Source: Lampris incognitus
Lineage: Eukaryota > Chordata > Actinopteri > Lampriformes > Lampridae
Reading direction: 5' to 3'
Length of the DNA: 64,000 bases
Assembly: GCF_029633865.1 (NCBI RefSeq)
Contig: NC_079219.1
Span: 52,227,121 to 52,291,120, forward strand
The position numbers and the translations under genes are program-made. Shown here piece after piece: positions 22,050 through 32,514 of this stretch. Under the pieces are notes generated by a model, which saw only the letters and a list, made by a program, of their open reading frames with translations, was not told the origin of the DNA and searched no databases. The first letter of the stretch is position 1; every line of letters begins with the position of its first letter.

Positions 22050-23457
22050 GGTCAGTTACCTCCTCTCTGGCCCTCCTCTTTTCCTCTGTCTTGGCAGCTC
22101 CGTATTCAGCATCCTTCTCCCAATATACCCAGCACCTCTCCTATACACATGTCCAAGCCATCTCTATCTTGCCTCTCTTACTTTGTCTCCAAATCGCCCA
22201 ACCTGAGCTGTTCCTCTAATATACTCATTCCTAATCCTGTCCTTCTTCATCACTCCCAATGAAACTCTGAGCATCTTCAATTCTGCCACCTCCAGCTCCA
22301 CCTCCTGTCTTTTCATCAGTGCCACTGTCTCCAAACCATACAACATAGCTGGTCTCACAACCATCCTGTAAACCTTCCCTTTAACTCTTGCTGGTACCCT
22401 TCTGTTGCAAATCACTCCTGACACTCTTTTCCACCCACTCCGCCCTGCCTGCACTCTCTTCTTCACCACTCTTCTGCACTCCCCATTACTTTGGACAATT
22501 GACCCCAAGTATTTAAACTCATAGGCCTTCGTCACCTCTACTCCTTGCATCCTTACCATTCCACTGTCCTCCCTCTCATTCACGCATATGTATTCCATCT
22601 TGCTCCAACTGACTTTTATTCCTCTTCTCTCCAGTGCATACCTCCACCTCTCCAGGCTCTCCTCAACCTGCACCCTACTCTTGCTACAAATCACAATGTC
22701 ATCCACAAACATCATAGTCCATGGAGACTCCTGCCTGATCCCATCCGTCAGCCTGTCCATTACCATTGCAAACAAGAAAGGGTTCATAGCTGATCCTTGA
22801 TGTAATCCCACCTCCACCTTGAACCCATCTGTCATTCCAACTGCACACCTCACCACTGTCACACTTCCTTCATACATATCATGCACCACTCCTACATACC
22901 TCTCTGCAACTCCCGACTTCCTCATACAATACTACACCGCCTCTCTTGGCACCCTGTCAAATGCTTTCACTAAATCCACAAAGGCACAATGTAACTCCTT
23001 CTGAGCTTCTCTATACTTCTCAATCAACATTCTCAAAGTAAACATTGTATCTGTAGTGTTCTTTCGTGGCCTGAAACCATACTGCTGCTCACGAATCATC
23101 ACCTCTCCTCTTAACCTAGCTTCTACTACTCCAGGGATAGGCAACATGGTCCAGAAAGGTCCGGTGTGGGTGCGGGTCTTTGTTCCAACCAAGGAGTTAC
23201 ACACCTGAGTCTACAAATCAAGGTCCTTAGCAAAGACTATTGGTTGACTAATAGAATCAGGTGTGTAACTGCTTGGTTGGAACAAGACTATTGGTTGATC
23301 TATAGAATCAGGTGTGTAACTGCTTGGTTGGAACAAAGACCTGCACCCACATCAAACCTCTGGACCATGTTGCCTATCCCTGCACTACTCTTTCCCATAT
23401 CTTCATGCTGTGGCTGATCAACTTTATACCTCTGCTGTTGCTACAGTTCTGCACATA
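22050..23457 (-). pseudogene. RTE-type LINE reverse transcriptase fragment
   Basis: On the minus strand the order is SRGIKLISHSMKIWERVV, then a GEVMI-QQYGFRP motif, CAFVDLVKAFDRVP, GLHQGSAMNPFLFAMVMD and MMFVDDIVICS, the last carrying the FADD-equivalent catalytic box. It continues through FKYLGSIVQSNGE to NEYIRGTAQVGRFGDKVREA and a frameshifted RRMLN-ELP tail. This is the RT and C-terminal part of an RTE-clade LINE. A MITE interrupts it at 23,132-23,382, and frameshifts leave it inactive. It abuts the L2 element on its 5' side. Confidence 0.8.
23132..23382. mobile_element. hAT-type MITE within the RTE LINE
   Basis: The termini are inverted (CAGGGATAGGCAACATGGTCC at the left, its complement at the right). 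It is flanked by an 8-bp near-duplication (tactactc at 23,124-23,131 and cactactc at 23,383-23,390). CAGGG ends and 8-bp duplications fit the hAT superfamily. LINE coding sequence resumes on the far side. An internal segment is duplicated (23,215-23,340). Confidence 0.8.
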
Positions 23458-23460
23458 CTG

Positions 23461-24972
23461 TACCTAATTTAGATCCCCTGTCCTTAAGTAACTACAGACT
23501 GATTTCTAAATTGTCTTTTTTTGTTAAGGTTCTGGAGAGAGTGATTTCATCTCAATTGATTTCTTTTATGAACACTAATAGTGCTCTTTAACAGTTTACA
23601 GTCTGGTTTTAGACCACTTCATAGTACCAAGACAGCTCTAGTTAAGGTCACTAATGACCTACTGCTGACCGCAGACAGAGGAGACTGCTTGATTTTAGTT
23701 CTTTTAGACTTGCATGCTGCCTTTGACACCGTTGATTACAACATCCTCTTACATCACTTAGAGACTTGGGTTGGTATCAAGGGCTCGGCTCTTAGCTTAT
23801 TACACTCTTACCTCACCATCCGAACTTTTTCTGCTGTTCCGGGTAACTCTACTTCCTCAATGGCTCAGTTGAGTTGCAGTGTCCCTCAAGGCTCAGTTCT
23901 TGGCCCCTCTTCTCTTTTCTATATACATGCGGCCCCTTGGCCAGGTCATTCTAAATCACGATGTGCTTTACTTTACCATTTTTATGCTGACGACACTCAA
24001 GTTATACATGCCACTAAAACCCACAGATCCTAGCACCCTAGCAAATCTCACAACTTGCCTCTCTGACATTAAACCCTGAATGTCCTAAAATTTTCTCAAA
24101 TTTAATGACGATAAGTCTGAAGTAATTCTGTTCAGTCCTGAAAATTCCATCAGCCCCTTTGTTGCTAATCTTGGTGGTCTGTCAGGTAGTCTGAAGCAGG
24201 CTGCAAGGAATCTTGGGGTAATATTCGATGCTAACCTCAGTTTTGATAATCAAATAAAACATGTTGTTCAGTCATGCGTTCTACAGTTCAAGTTAATCTC
24301 CAAAATTGTGTAATTTTTATCAATTGCCGATCTGCAAAACGTTGTATATGCTTTTATCTATTCTCGGCTTGACTATAGCAATGCACTTTATTCTGGTATC
24401 AGCAAGGGCTCCCTCCACCATCTGCAGTAGGTGCAAGACGCTGCTTTGCTCATTACTGGGACAAAGAGACATGGCCATATCACTCCTGTGCTTGCCTCCC
24501 TACACTGGCTCCTTGTTATATTTCGAATTGATTTTAAAATTTTATTGCTCACTTTTAAGGCTTTAAATGGTGTTGCTCCTACATACATTTCTGATTTATG
24601 GACCTGGTATATGCCCCCTCGACCATTAATATCTGCAGATGGAGCCCTGCTAGTTATTCCCACGTCTTGGTTTGTCACAAAGAATGATCAGACTTTTGCT
24701 GTTAGAGCCCCCACACTATGGAATTCTCTTCCTGTCGAACTAAGACAAACCAAGTCTCTAGCTTCTTTTAAATCTCGTCTTAAGGTTTTTCTTTTTATGA
24801 AAGCTTTTATAAATGTTTGATATTTGTTTTTATTTATTTACAATATTTTTATTTTTACTCTTACTTATTTGCTCTTACTCTTATTTTTGCCTTGTCTGGA
24901 TTTATTTCTTTGTAAAGCACTTTGTAACATTGTTTTAGAAAAGTGCTCTGAAGTTATTATTATTATTATTAT
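23461..24972 (+). pseudogene. L2/Maui-type LINE fragment
   Basis: Frameshifted reading runs from a NYRLIS-LS motif through VKVLERVISSQLISF, QSGFRPLHSTKTALVKV, LVLLDLHAAFDTVDYNILL, CSVPQGSVLGP and FYADDTQV to a FKSRLKVFLF end at 24,820. These are RT motifs in the order and style of fish L2 (Maui). The 3' end closes with a TTGTAAAGCACTTTGTAAC block and an ATT trinucleotide run at 24,955-24,972. Stops and frameshifts make it inactive. Confidence 0.8.
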
Positions 24973-24974
24973 CC

Positions 24975-25115
24975 TGTGAGGGCACAGCACCAATGGCAGC
25001 CTTGACCGATCCGGTATCCGCATACTGATTTGGCAAAATGTTACGTCGAATGCCCTTCCAGACATAACCACTAACCCTATGGAATGGGGCACAGGTAAAA
25101 CACTGGATGACGTCC
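24975..25115 (-). repeat. RTE-LINE 3'-end-like repeat, minus strand
   Basis: Reverse-complement relative of 4,320-4,580, sharing GAAGGGCATTCGACGTAA-, TAGGGTTAGTGGTT- and CCTGTGCCCC-like blocks. Confidence 0.55.
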
Positions 25116-25129
25116 CAGTATTCATAGAC

Positions 25130-25262
25130 TTGTCTTTATGCATGCTCAATAATCCAGGTAAGAAAACCCCAGAAAGTTGAATCATTTCATTCTGGACACA
25201 ATGTCTCTCTCAATAAACGTTGTGTCCACATGAACTGATTCAACTTTCTGTGATATTCATGG
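25130..25262. mobile_element. Foldback element, copy 1
   Basis: CAGAAAGTTGAATCA (near 25,170) is matched by TGATTCAACTTTCTG (near 25,240). Inner arms GGACACAA and TTGTGTCC bracket a loop. The left flank (CTCAATAATCCAGGT) resembles that of the second foldback at 48,678-48,796, so both belong to one family. Confidence 0.6.
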
Positions 25263-27139
25263 CTTGCATCAATGCCTGTCGCCACCCCATGTCTGTTGCC
25301 ACATTTATAAATGATGTGTGCGGTGTTATTTAAAGTTAAATTGTATTTAATTTTCATGCAGTAATGCTTTATCTCAAAACTAAATATTTCAGATACTTTA
25401 TTCATCCCCGAGGGGAAATTGGGTTAATTTTTAATTGCAATAATTGTTTGATGCAAGATTACTTTTCTGTATGGTTTATGGTAAATGCTAAATTATTTTA
25501 ATCATGCTTTTTAATTTGTTGAACTGATCACCAATATTTTTTCAATCAATTTTATAACATTCACTTTGCATGTAAAACTACTTAAAAATGCACATTTTTA
25601 CTTTTATTTTTGGTACAAGATAGCTTTGTTCTCCTTATGTTCATGTTTTCACTATTTCAAGGAGACTTAACCAATTATTTTAAATTGCATTTATGTTAAA
25701 TATACAAATATTCTTCTTTAAACCTGCTTCAAGGAGTTGTTCACTGGTTATTCATCAGTCTCAGTTGAATACTGATGCTTCTGTTTGACCGACACAGTCA
25801 AATGAGACCATCAGTGAGAAGATTATATATTGCTGTATAATGATTCCAAATTGTCTCCGTGTTGTATTCCCCACAAAATCTGATGAAACCATTTACAGCA
25901 GACAGATGGGATACATAGCCATAACTAGAGATGCATTACCTCATTGCTGTATATCTAACAAACAGCTGTTTTTCTACAACATCACCACATCTCTCCAAAA
26001 TAAATGCAGCAGCTACCAGAACATGAACGGCGATCTTTGTGACAATGAAGTCATTCTTTTTCAAAACACTCCCATGTTTGTCCTCAGTGTCACACAATAT
26101 CAACAAAAATACATAACTCCTTGTAGCAGCTGTAAGTTGCTGAACAAACTCCCAAACTAACTTAGGTTGGTCATCCTAGGACCTAGGTCATCTAAACTCT
26201 ATTAATCCAAAGTCCAGCAACAGTTGGCAAAAGTGTTTATGCAACATGGAGAAACACAAATAGTAAATTCCAGAGTGGATTTCTGTGAGACAGAGGGACA
26301 TGGGTGGAATTAATGGAAAACTAAAAGTTTATGTGCGTGATTGTTGTGTATTAAAAAGGAAATTGTAAATGTGAGTGACTGTAAGGTAGAAATATGAATA
26401 TGACAATGCTCATGTGCCTTTGAAAGGTAAGAATGGAGTATTGCCTGTGCAGTCTTTCAAAGCACACCCACTGCTATCACATCCAAATTCCCATAAAAGG
26501 CTTCTTATCTAGATTTTACAACGCTCAGTTCCCCTAACGTCAACCATATTGTGTAACCGTAGCGTGTAAATAAATAATCAAAACTGTCTTTTTGTCACCA
26601 AAAAAAGCAAGAGGACCAAAGCCATATTTAGTAGAATCGTGCCACGATAAAAAAAGGGATTCTAATCCAAGGGAAAGAGTGCATTGGTCCATATGTTTGG
26701 AGTAAGGGACGTGCTCAGTCCTCTCTGTAGTTACGTAATATATTTGTTGGGTGCTCTTTGGTCCAAGGTTAGTAGTTGGTCCTCTTGCTTTTTTGATTCT
26801 ATTAATAACCCCATTACCAAACATCACCTTTCTATCTTTTGATATTAATTACTTTTGTGTACCCAAGGAACGCTCCTTAGCCTTCTTCTTATTTTCTGTT
26901 GTGTCTTTTAGTCACTTTGTCTCTTAGTTTTAATATAATAACCTTATATTGATAATATAAAAGCTTTCGTAATAATAAAAGCTGTAAAACGTGTCCTGAG
27001 TCCTACACTAAATTTCATAATAGAATAAGAATCCTCCCATCATCAGATAAGATGCCATGAACCATAAAAACCACCAATAAACTCGTTAAGCTGGCTTCAG
27101 GGGCCACCTCTAGCTGACGCTCTTCCCAGGCAGAACGAG
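25263..27139. other. No gene seen; one unrecognised open frame
   Basis: AT-rich sequence. A 106-codon open frame at 25,840-26,160 (plus) starts MIPNCLRVVFPTKSDETIYS and is Cys-rich at its end (PCSSC). I recognise no family, and no neighbouring exon or regulatory signal supports it. A TTTATTCATCCCCGAGGGG block at 25,397-25,415 is a common fish repeat tail. Confidence 0.3.
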
Positions 27140-27400
27140 CAGGATTTGTCGATTTGAAACAACTGTGGAGTAGGTTGTCTCGTTTGATTATTGATCATAT
27201 TTACCCTCATTTCACCCTGACTTGGAAAAACGTATTGTTTGGATATACTGAGTTTGATAGGATCCTCGATTCTCAGTATTATTTAATCAATTTGCTAATT
27301 ATCTTAACAACATTTTATATTCACAGATCTAAATTCTCTAGCAAGAAACCTAATTTTCCTGAGCTGTCTGCGTATATCAAACAATGTACCGATTTTCCGG
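27140..27400 (+). pseudogene. L1-like LINE ORF2 C-terminal remnant
   Basis: An open frame encodes a segment typical of the C-terminus of fish L1-like ORF2 proteins. Landmarks are TLTWKNVLFGYTEFD, a hydrophobic YLINLLIILTTFYIHRSKFS stretch and PNFPELSAYIKQC. It ends without a stop, 3' UTR or poly(A). It runs in frame into the hAT-associated 42-bp repeats, so a deletion or recombination has joined the two elements. Confidence 0.6.
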
Positions 27401-27407
27401 AGCAAGT

Positions 27408-27957
27408 GTTAGCAGACCCGCCCGCCGTCCTCCTCCTCGGAAACGGAGCCAGAGTTAGCAGACCCGCCGTCCTCTACCTCGGAAACGGAGCCAGAGTTAG
27501 CAGACCCACTGCCCTCCTCCTCGGAAACGGAGCCAGAGTTAGCAGACCCACTGCCCTCCTCCTCGGAGACGGAGCCAGAGTTAGCAGACCCGCCGTCCTC
27601 CTCCTCGGAGACGGAGCCAGAGTTAGCAGACCCGCCGTCCTCCTCCTCGGAAACGGAGCCAGAGTTAGCAGACCCGCCGTCCTCCTCCTCGGAAACGGAG
27701 CCAGAGTTAGCAGACCCGCCGTCCTCCTCCTCGGAAACGGAGCCAGAGTTAGCAGACCCACTGCCCTCCTCCTCGGAAACGGAGCCAGAGTTAGCAGACC
27801 CACTGCCCTCCTCCTCGGAGACGGAGCCAGAGTTAGCAGACCCGCCCGCCGTCCTCCTCCTCGGAAACGGAGCCAGAGTTAGCAGACCCGCCGTCCTCCT
27901 CCTCGGAAACGGAGCCAGAGTTAGCAGACCCGCCGTCCTCCTCCTCGGAAACGTTTT
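27408..27957 (+). repeat. 42-bp minisatellite, 13 units, within hAT coding region
   Basis: Thirteen units of 42 bp encode a 14-residue acidic repeat (ADPPSSSSETEPEL) in the transposase sense. Variants are CCCGCC/CCCACTG and GAAACG/GAGACG. Units 1 and 11 carry the same extra 4 bp (CGCC). Each extra 4 bp shifts the frame, so the acidic repeat is read in three successive frames. The opposite-strand and off-frame Ser/Gly or Leu/Gly readings are artefacts. Confidence 0.85.
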
Positions 27958-30153
27958 CACACGACTTTGTGGATTATATTGGTGGGAAAATATCAGACGA
28001 ACAGAGAAGAGAAATATACTCACTGGACTGGACGGCCAATATCGGACAAACATTCCCTACAAAACTAGGAGGTAAACTACGTTTCCAACGTCATGGGATT
28101 GACCAGTTTAGCTGGCTAGCTAGTATACTCAACAAGGTCCGACGGTTGTTTTGGTAAGCACTGTGTTGCGTTTGCAGTCGAGCATGTGGGCAAGGGAGGG
28201 CACAGAAAAGCTGGCAAGCTAATTAATGTCCACTTCTCAGACTGGAAACATGCTTTAGAGACGTTCAAAGACCACGCACAAAAGGCATATCACAAGGATG
28301 CAAGTTTGAAAGCGGACAATTTCCAAATGGTTCTCAACAATAAGATGGATGCAGTTTCACTGAGGCTAGATTCTGAGAGAAAAAAGCGAGTCCAAGAAAA
28401 CAGAGAAAAACTCAAAAGCATCATTGCAACGTTGATTTTTTGCGGTCGCCAAGAACTCGCCCTGAGAGGTGATATTGATTCGGGACCAGTGACATTGAAT
28501 GAGCCAACTCACAATGACGGACATTTCAGGGCTTTACTCAGGTTTAGGGCTACATCTGGCGACACGGTACTGTTACAACACTTGAGTAAATGTGCAGCAA
28601 ACGCTAGCTACTGCAGTCCTGATGTACAAAATGAAATAATCAGCATAATTGGAGATGTGATAACAAACAAACTGGTGCAGAAAGTAAACTCCGCGCAGTG
28701 TTTCGCTGTGTTGGCAGATGAAGTGAAAGATGTTTCAGGGCGGGAGCAGCTTTCTGTCTGTGTCAGATACGTGAACCAGCATGACAGCCAATATAGCATC
28801 AGAGAGGAGTTTTTGTCCTTTGTTGATATCGAGAAGTTAACCGGGGAGGCAATCGCCAATTCAATCGAAAGTCAGTTGACAAATGCAGGCGTTGATTTAC
28901 AGTTTTTACGTGGCCAGGGATACGACGGCGCATCTGCCATGAGTGTCCGTTTAAATGGTGCCCAAGCTAAAATCAAAGAGAAGCACAAGCAAGCAGTTTG
29001 TGTGCACTGTGCCGGCCACAGTTTGAATTTGGTCCTAAACAAGTGCTGCACTGTACAAATGGTGCGAAATTGCTTTGGAATTGTCTCGGAAATCTGCACT
29101 TTTTTCCATGATTCGGCTTTGCGGTCTGCATGCAGTCTGCGACACGAGACGGAGCGTCTTTTACCCGACTGCAAGAAAACGCGACTGACGAAGTTGTGTG
29201 AAACGAGATGGGTCGAACGCCACGACGCAATATTTACATTCAACGAGCTTTTAGACCCTGTGCGATCCAGCCTGCAGAAAATCAGTGAAACCTTCACAGG
29301 AGACACATCTGTCAAAGCCACTCAGCTCTTTAATTCAATTGACAATGCAGAATTCATGCTGTCCATGAATGTGAGTGAGAAGATGCTTGCAAAAACCTAC
29401 CACCTGTCCACCTTCCTTCAGAAGGAAAATTGTGACTTGGTGAGTTGCGTTTCAGCTGCTGATGCTGTTATTAAGCAGGTAGATGAGATGAGGGCTAACT
29501 CTGAGATGGAGTTCAGGCAGATTTTCCAAAAGACCTCTTCCCAAGCAGCCAAGTATGGGCTTGAATTTCGACCACGAAGAGGCATGGACTGCAATGAGAA
29601 TCCATTGAAGGCCTGTGAAAATTACTACCGGCAAAAGCTTTTCATAGTCATGCTTGACTTTTATTCATCACAGATGAAGGAACGCTTCAGCAAACACAGA
29701 AATGTGATCTCCAACCTCTGCTCCTTACTGCCATCTAAGGTCAGCATGCTGAACGACAGCTCAGCTCAAGCGCTCTCCAACCTGTATCCTGATGAAGTGT
29801 CACCGCATCTGGAAGTTGTAAAGTCAGAAATTGACACCTGGCGGGATAAATGGAAAGATGCAACTTATGTTCCACAAAATGCCATTGAGGCATTAAATGC
29901 CTGTAACAGTGAGCTGTTTCCAAGCATCTTCAAGCTTCTCCGCGTTTTGACCACGCTTCCTGTCACCAGTGCCCATGTCGAGAGAAGTTTTTCCCGTCTG
30001 GGAAGGATCAAGGACAAAATGCACAGTACAATGACGGAAAGACGGCGTAATGGACTGACATTGCTCTCGGAGCACAGAGACATTGTGGTGACGCCGGAAG
30101 AGGTACTGGACATCTTTTGCAGACAAAAAAGACGATTGGACTTGCTTTTATAA
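27958..30153 (+). pseudogene. hAT transposase (P52rIPK/ZMYM-like), frameshifted N-terminus
   Basis: This is a transposase of the hAT group related to P52rIPK-like and ZMYM-like proteins. After the acidic repeat, 27,969-28,140 encodes DFVDYIGGKISDEQRREIYS and a RFQRHGIDQFSWLA segment. An extra C near 28,139 then shifts the frame, and 28,120-30,153 stays open for over 670 codons. The latter contains the HVGKGGHRKAGKLI linker, FSDWKHALETFKDHAQKAYH, a DUF4371-like domain with VLADE and GYDGAS catalytic acids (28,720; 28,924), and the C-terminal dimerisation motif with HVERSFSRLGRIKDKM (near 29,980). The main frame lacks an ATG before 28,327. Otherwise it is intact and could be recently active, or expressed from another start. 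Confidence 0.8.
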
Positions 30154-30302
30154 GGTAAGACCCACTTTTATTTATTAATGCATTGACGATTATCTATGGG
30201 CCATTAATACGTTGACATTTACCGTACGGTTGGGTATTAGGCTATAGTATACAGTGTGGAAATTTTATTTACCGGTAGCTTTCGGCAGTGTTGCCCGACC
30301 CC

Positions 30303-30334
30303 CCCCCCCAAATATGTTTCTGGCTACGGGCCTG
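30303..30334. mobile_element. hAT right terminus
   Basis: The minus-strand reading starts CAGGCCCGTAGCCAG, a typical hAT terminal inverted repeat, 150-180 bp after the transposase stop. The adjacent GCAGGAGG (30,335-30,342) would be the target duplication. No matching left end was found, consistent with loss of the 5' part at the LINE junction. Confidence 0.6.
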
Positions 30335-30629
30335 GCAGGAGGCATCGCTAACCGCTCGACTAAAGGGTCAGACCCGCCAGCCAGTGGCCAGCGTGTCTTC
30401 TTATCCCTGCACGTTACAATATTTAGTTAAGTATGTAATTTATTTGTTTGTTTTACTTCATACAATCCCCCTGGCGTATTTATATTAATGTTTATGATAA
30501 TATATGTGTTAATGTTGTATACATTTGATAATGTGACTATTGTTGATTGACATTGTTGTATACTATTTTTGTACACTTTTGTTAATAAAGTTCTTAAATA
30601 AATAAATTATATCAAAAAAATGTTTTTGT

Positions 30630-30905
30630 CGATTTGTATACGCGACAATCAAAGTTGGTCCCGCCCCCCAAGCTCAACGTCACCGAAAGCGCGCCCCCCT
30701 GACCGCAGTTTCCAGAACACGTGTCAGCGTACAGGCCCGCGTTCAGCTCCGCGTCGCACGTCATCCGCATCCTCTCCGTCAGTGGTCGCCAGCGGGTGAA
30801 CGCCAGCCCCAGAGTCCCTCTCGTTTTGGAACGAGGCGTGTCCGCTTGGCGCTTCGCCTCGCTGTAGTTGCGTCTAATCGGCGCCGAGTCCGCCATTGTC
30901 ATGGC
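30630..30905 (-). pseudogene. Fragment resembling an uncharacterised fish protein N-terminus
   Basis: A minus-strand frame starts near 30,902 with MADSAPIRRNYSEAKRQAD and continues to SKTRGTLGLAFTRWR and a DAEL motif before its character changes. From memory it resembles N-terminal exons of uncharacterised, possibly transposon-derived fish proteins. CpG content is high around the start. The family and any function are unknown, and the tail looks non-coding. Confidence 0.35.
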
Positions 30906-32315
30906 TTCCTCTCGGACGCGTGCCTACGAGGTTAACGCCCAGAAACGTCCCGTACACAGCAAACTGAGAACATGCAGGCAGAGGACGGGGTCTCTGCAGA
31001 TACAGACACCGCCGCACACTTCTGCTGGCTCATAAGGGATGACTGAGAGGGGTTATTTTTGTATGAGTCCGTACATTGTGTTTCTTTTTGGTACAATCCC
31101 ACTCATACGTTTAAGGGCCACGGACTACGTGTGCGATGGCGGCCTCTAGTGGTTCTTACGGATACCACAAGGCGTACCACCCCTAAAATGAGACGCACCT
31201 TGGTGGGTACCTCCTAAAACGACCGTAAACTCTGGCCTAAAAAGAGAAAAGGTGTAGAAATAGTGTGTTTTCAGTCTGTTTCCATTTGTGTTTAATGTGA
31301 TTATGTGAGTGTAAGAGTGTCGCTTTTCTACTCCTCAGGTCACTTCTGCTCAGTCGTATTTTACAGTAAATCAAAATCACTTGCGTGTTGCTGAACCGAA
31401 CATGAACTCAAGGTCAAGGATATAATGAAATGTGACATACGGTTCACACAAAGAGTCAATTAGACAGTCTTTCAGAGTTAATTTACTTCAGGCAGGGCTG
31501 TGGTTTGTTAAAATGTCTTTCATAATTTTTCTTTCTCGATCTGTCAAGTGAAACTGGCTAAATTTTAGGCTGATTCCCCCTGCATGGGTTTTGAAGATGT
31601 ATGTGTGAGTTTCCTTTTCTTGGTAAAAAAAAAAAAATGTTGTCGTGCTTATGACCTGCAAAGCGCTTGAGTATTAATCAGATTATTTCATTGAACTGTT
31701 CCATTGTCGAGCATTGCTCGATTTTCAAAAACAACATATCAAATGGCCAGAGTGAGAGTCTGGATAAGACAGGGAGGCTGTTAAAGGAATGAAAGTACAG
31801 CTACATACTGGCAAGTTAAGGTAATGATTTCACATTGATTTAAAGGTCGAAACCAACTGCCATACGCCAACTACAACTTCCACAGAAATTAACCATCTCC
31901 CAAAAGTTAGCGTGGAAAAAAAACCAAAAAACTTTGAACCCTCCATTCACCCTTCATGGCCTTGTATGTGTTGCGTCATTATCATAATAACAAAAGAATA
32001 ATCTTATGGCACTTAGTGATAACAGCTGTAAAATGTGTTCCTCTTTCTTTCACAAGACGATTCACCTCTGCTGAAAAAGATAAGATAATACATAGATACT
32101 ACACCAATAAACCATAAAGGAAACGGCAATAAATTTTCATTCAGCCCAGCTGAGGCTTTGCACACGTCTCCTATTTATGCTGCCTGACACGAGAGACCAG
32201 TCAATCCATCACACCAGTAAATTGACAGGGGTTGACTGGGAACTGCAAATCAATTCTCCACCGTACAATACGTCGTTGCATCACACAATACCTTCTGCTA
32301 AACGTCTAACTGACC
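30906..32315. other. Region upstream of slc6a19
   Basis: Mostly AT-rich with no recognised exon. A TATA-like CTATTTATG at about 32,170 lies about 145 bp before the slc6a19 start codon and could mark its core promoter. It also resembles a CDX2 site (TTTATG), a factor common in gut genes. The transcription start is not determinable. Confidence 0.3.
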
Positions 32316-32514
32316 ATGAAGCTACAGCTCCCAAACCGGCACCTGGAGGACAGGATCCCATCCCACCAGGAACTGGAGAGGCTGGAAAAAGAGGAGGCTG
32401 GGGATAGACCCAAGTGGGACAACAAGGCCCAGTACATGCTGACATGCGTTGGATTTTGCGTGGGGCTCGGAAATGTCTGGCGTTTCCCCTATCTGTGTCA
32501 GAGTCACGGAGGAG
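32316..32514 (+). CDS. slc6a19: slc6a19 coding exon 1
   Basis: Residues 1-66 plus one base, cytoplasmic N-terminus and TM1. The frame requires the exon to end at 32,514 with the donor G|GCAAGT, so the intron is of GC-AG type; a GT donor three bases further would break the frame. Confidence 0.9.

Noticed and set aside
25840-26160. A 106-codon frame as a gene
   Set aside because: No recognised family, no splice or promoter context, and AT-rich surroundings; mentioned only as unrecognised.
27095-27120. CAGGGGCCACCTCTAGC as the left terminus of the 28-30 kb hAT
   Set aside because: Its left flank does not match the predicted duplication GCAGGAGG, and its sequence differs from the right terminus after the first bases.
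27409-28053. Minus-strand Ser/Gly-rich frame of 214 codons
   Set aside because: Shadow of the 42-bp array; the opposite strand carries the transposase coding sense.
28186-30153. Domesticated host gene
   Set aside because: A hAT right terminus follows closely and the N-terminus is frameshifted; there is no evidence here of host use, though expression data could change this.
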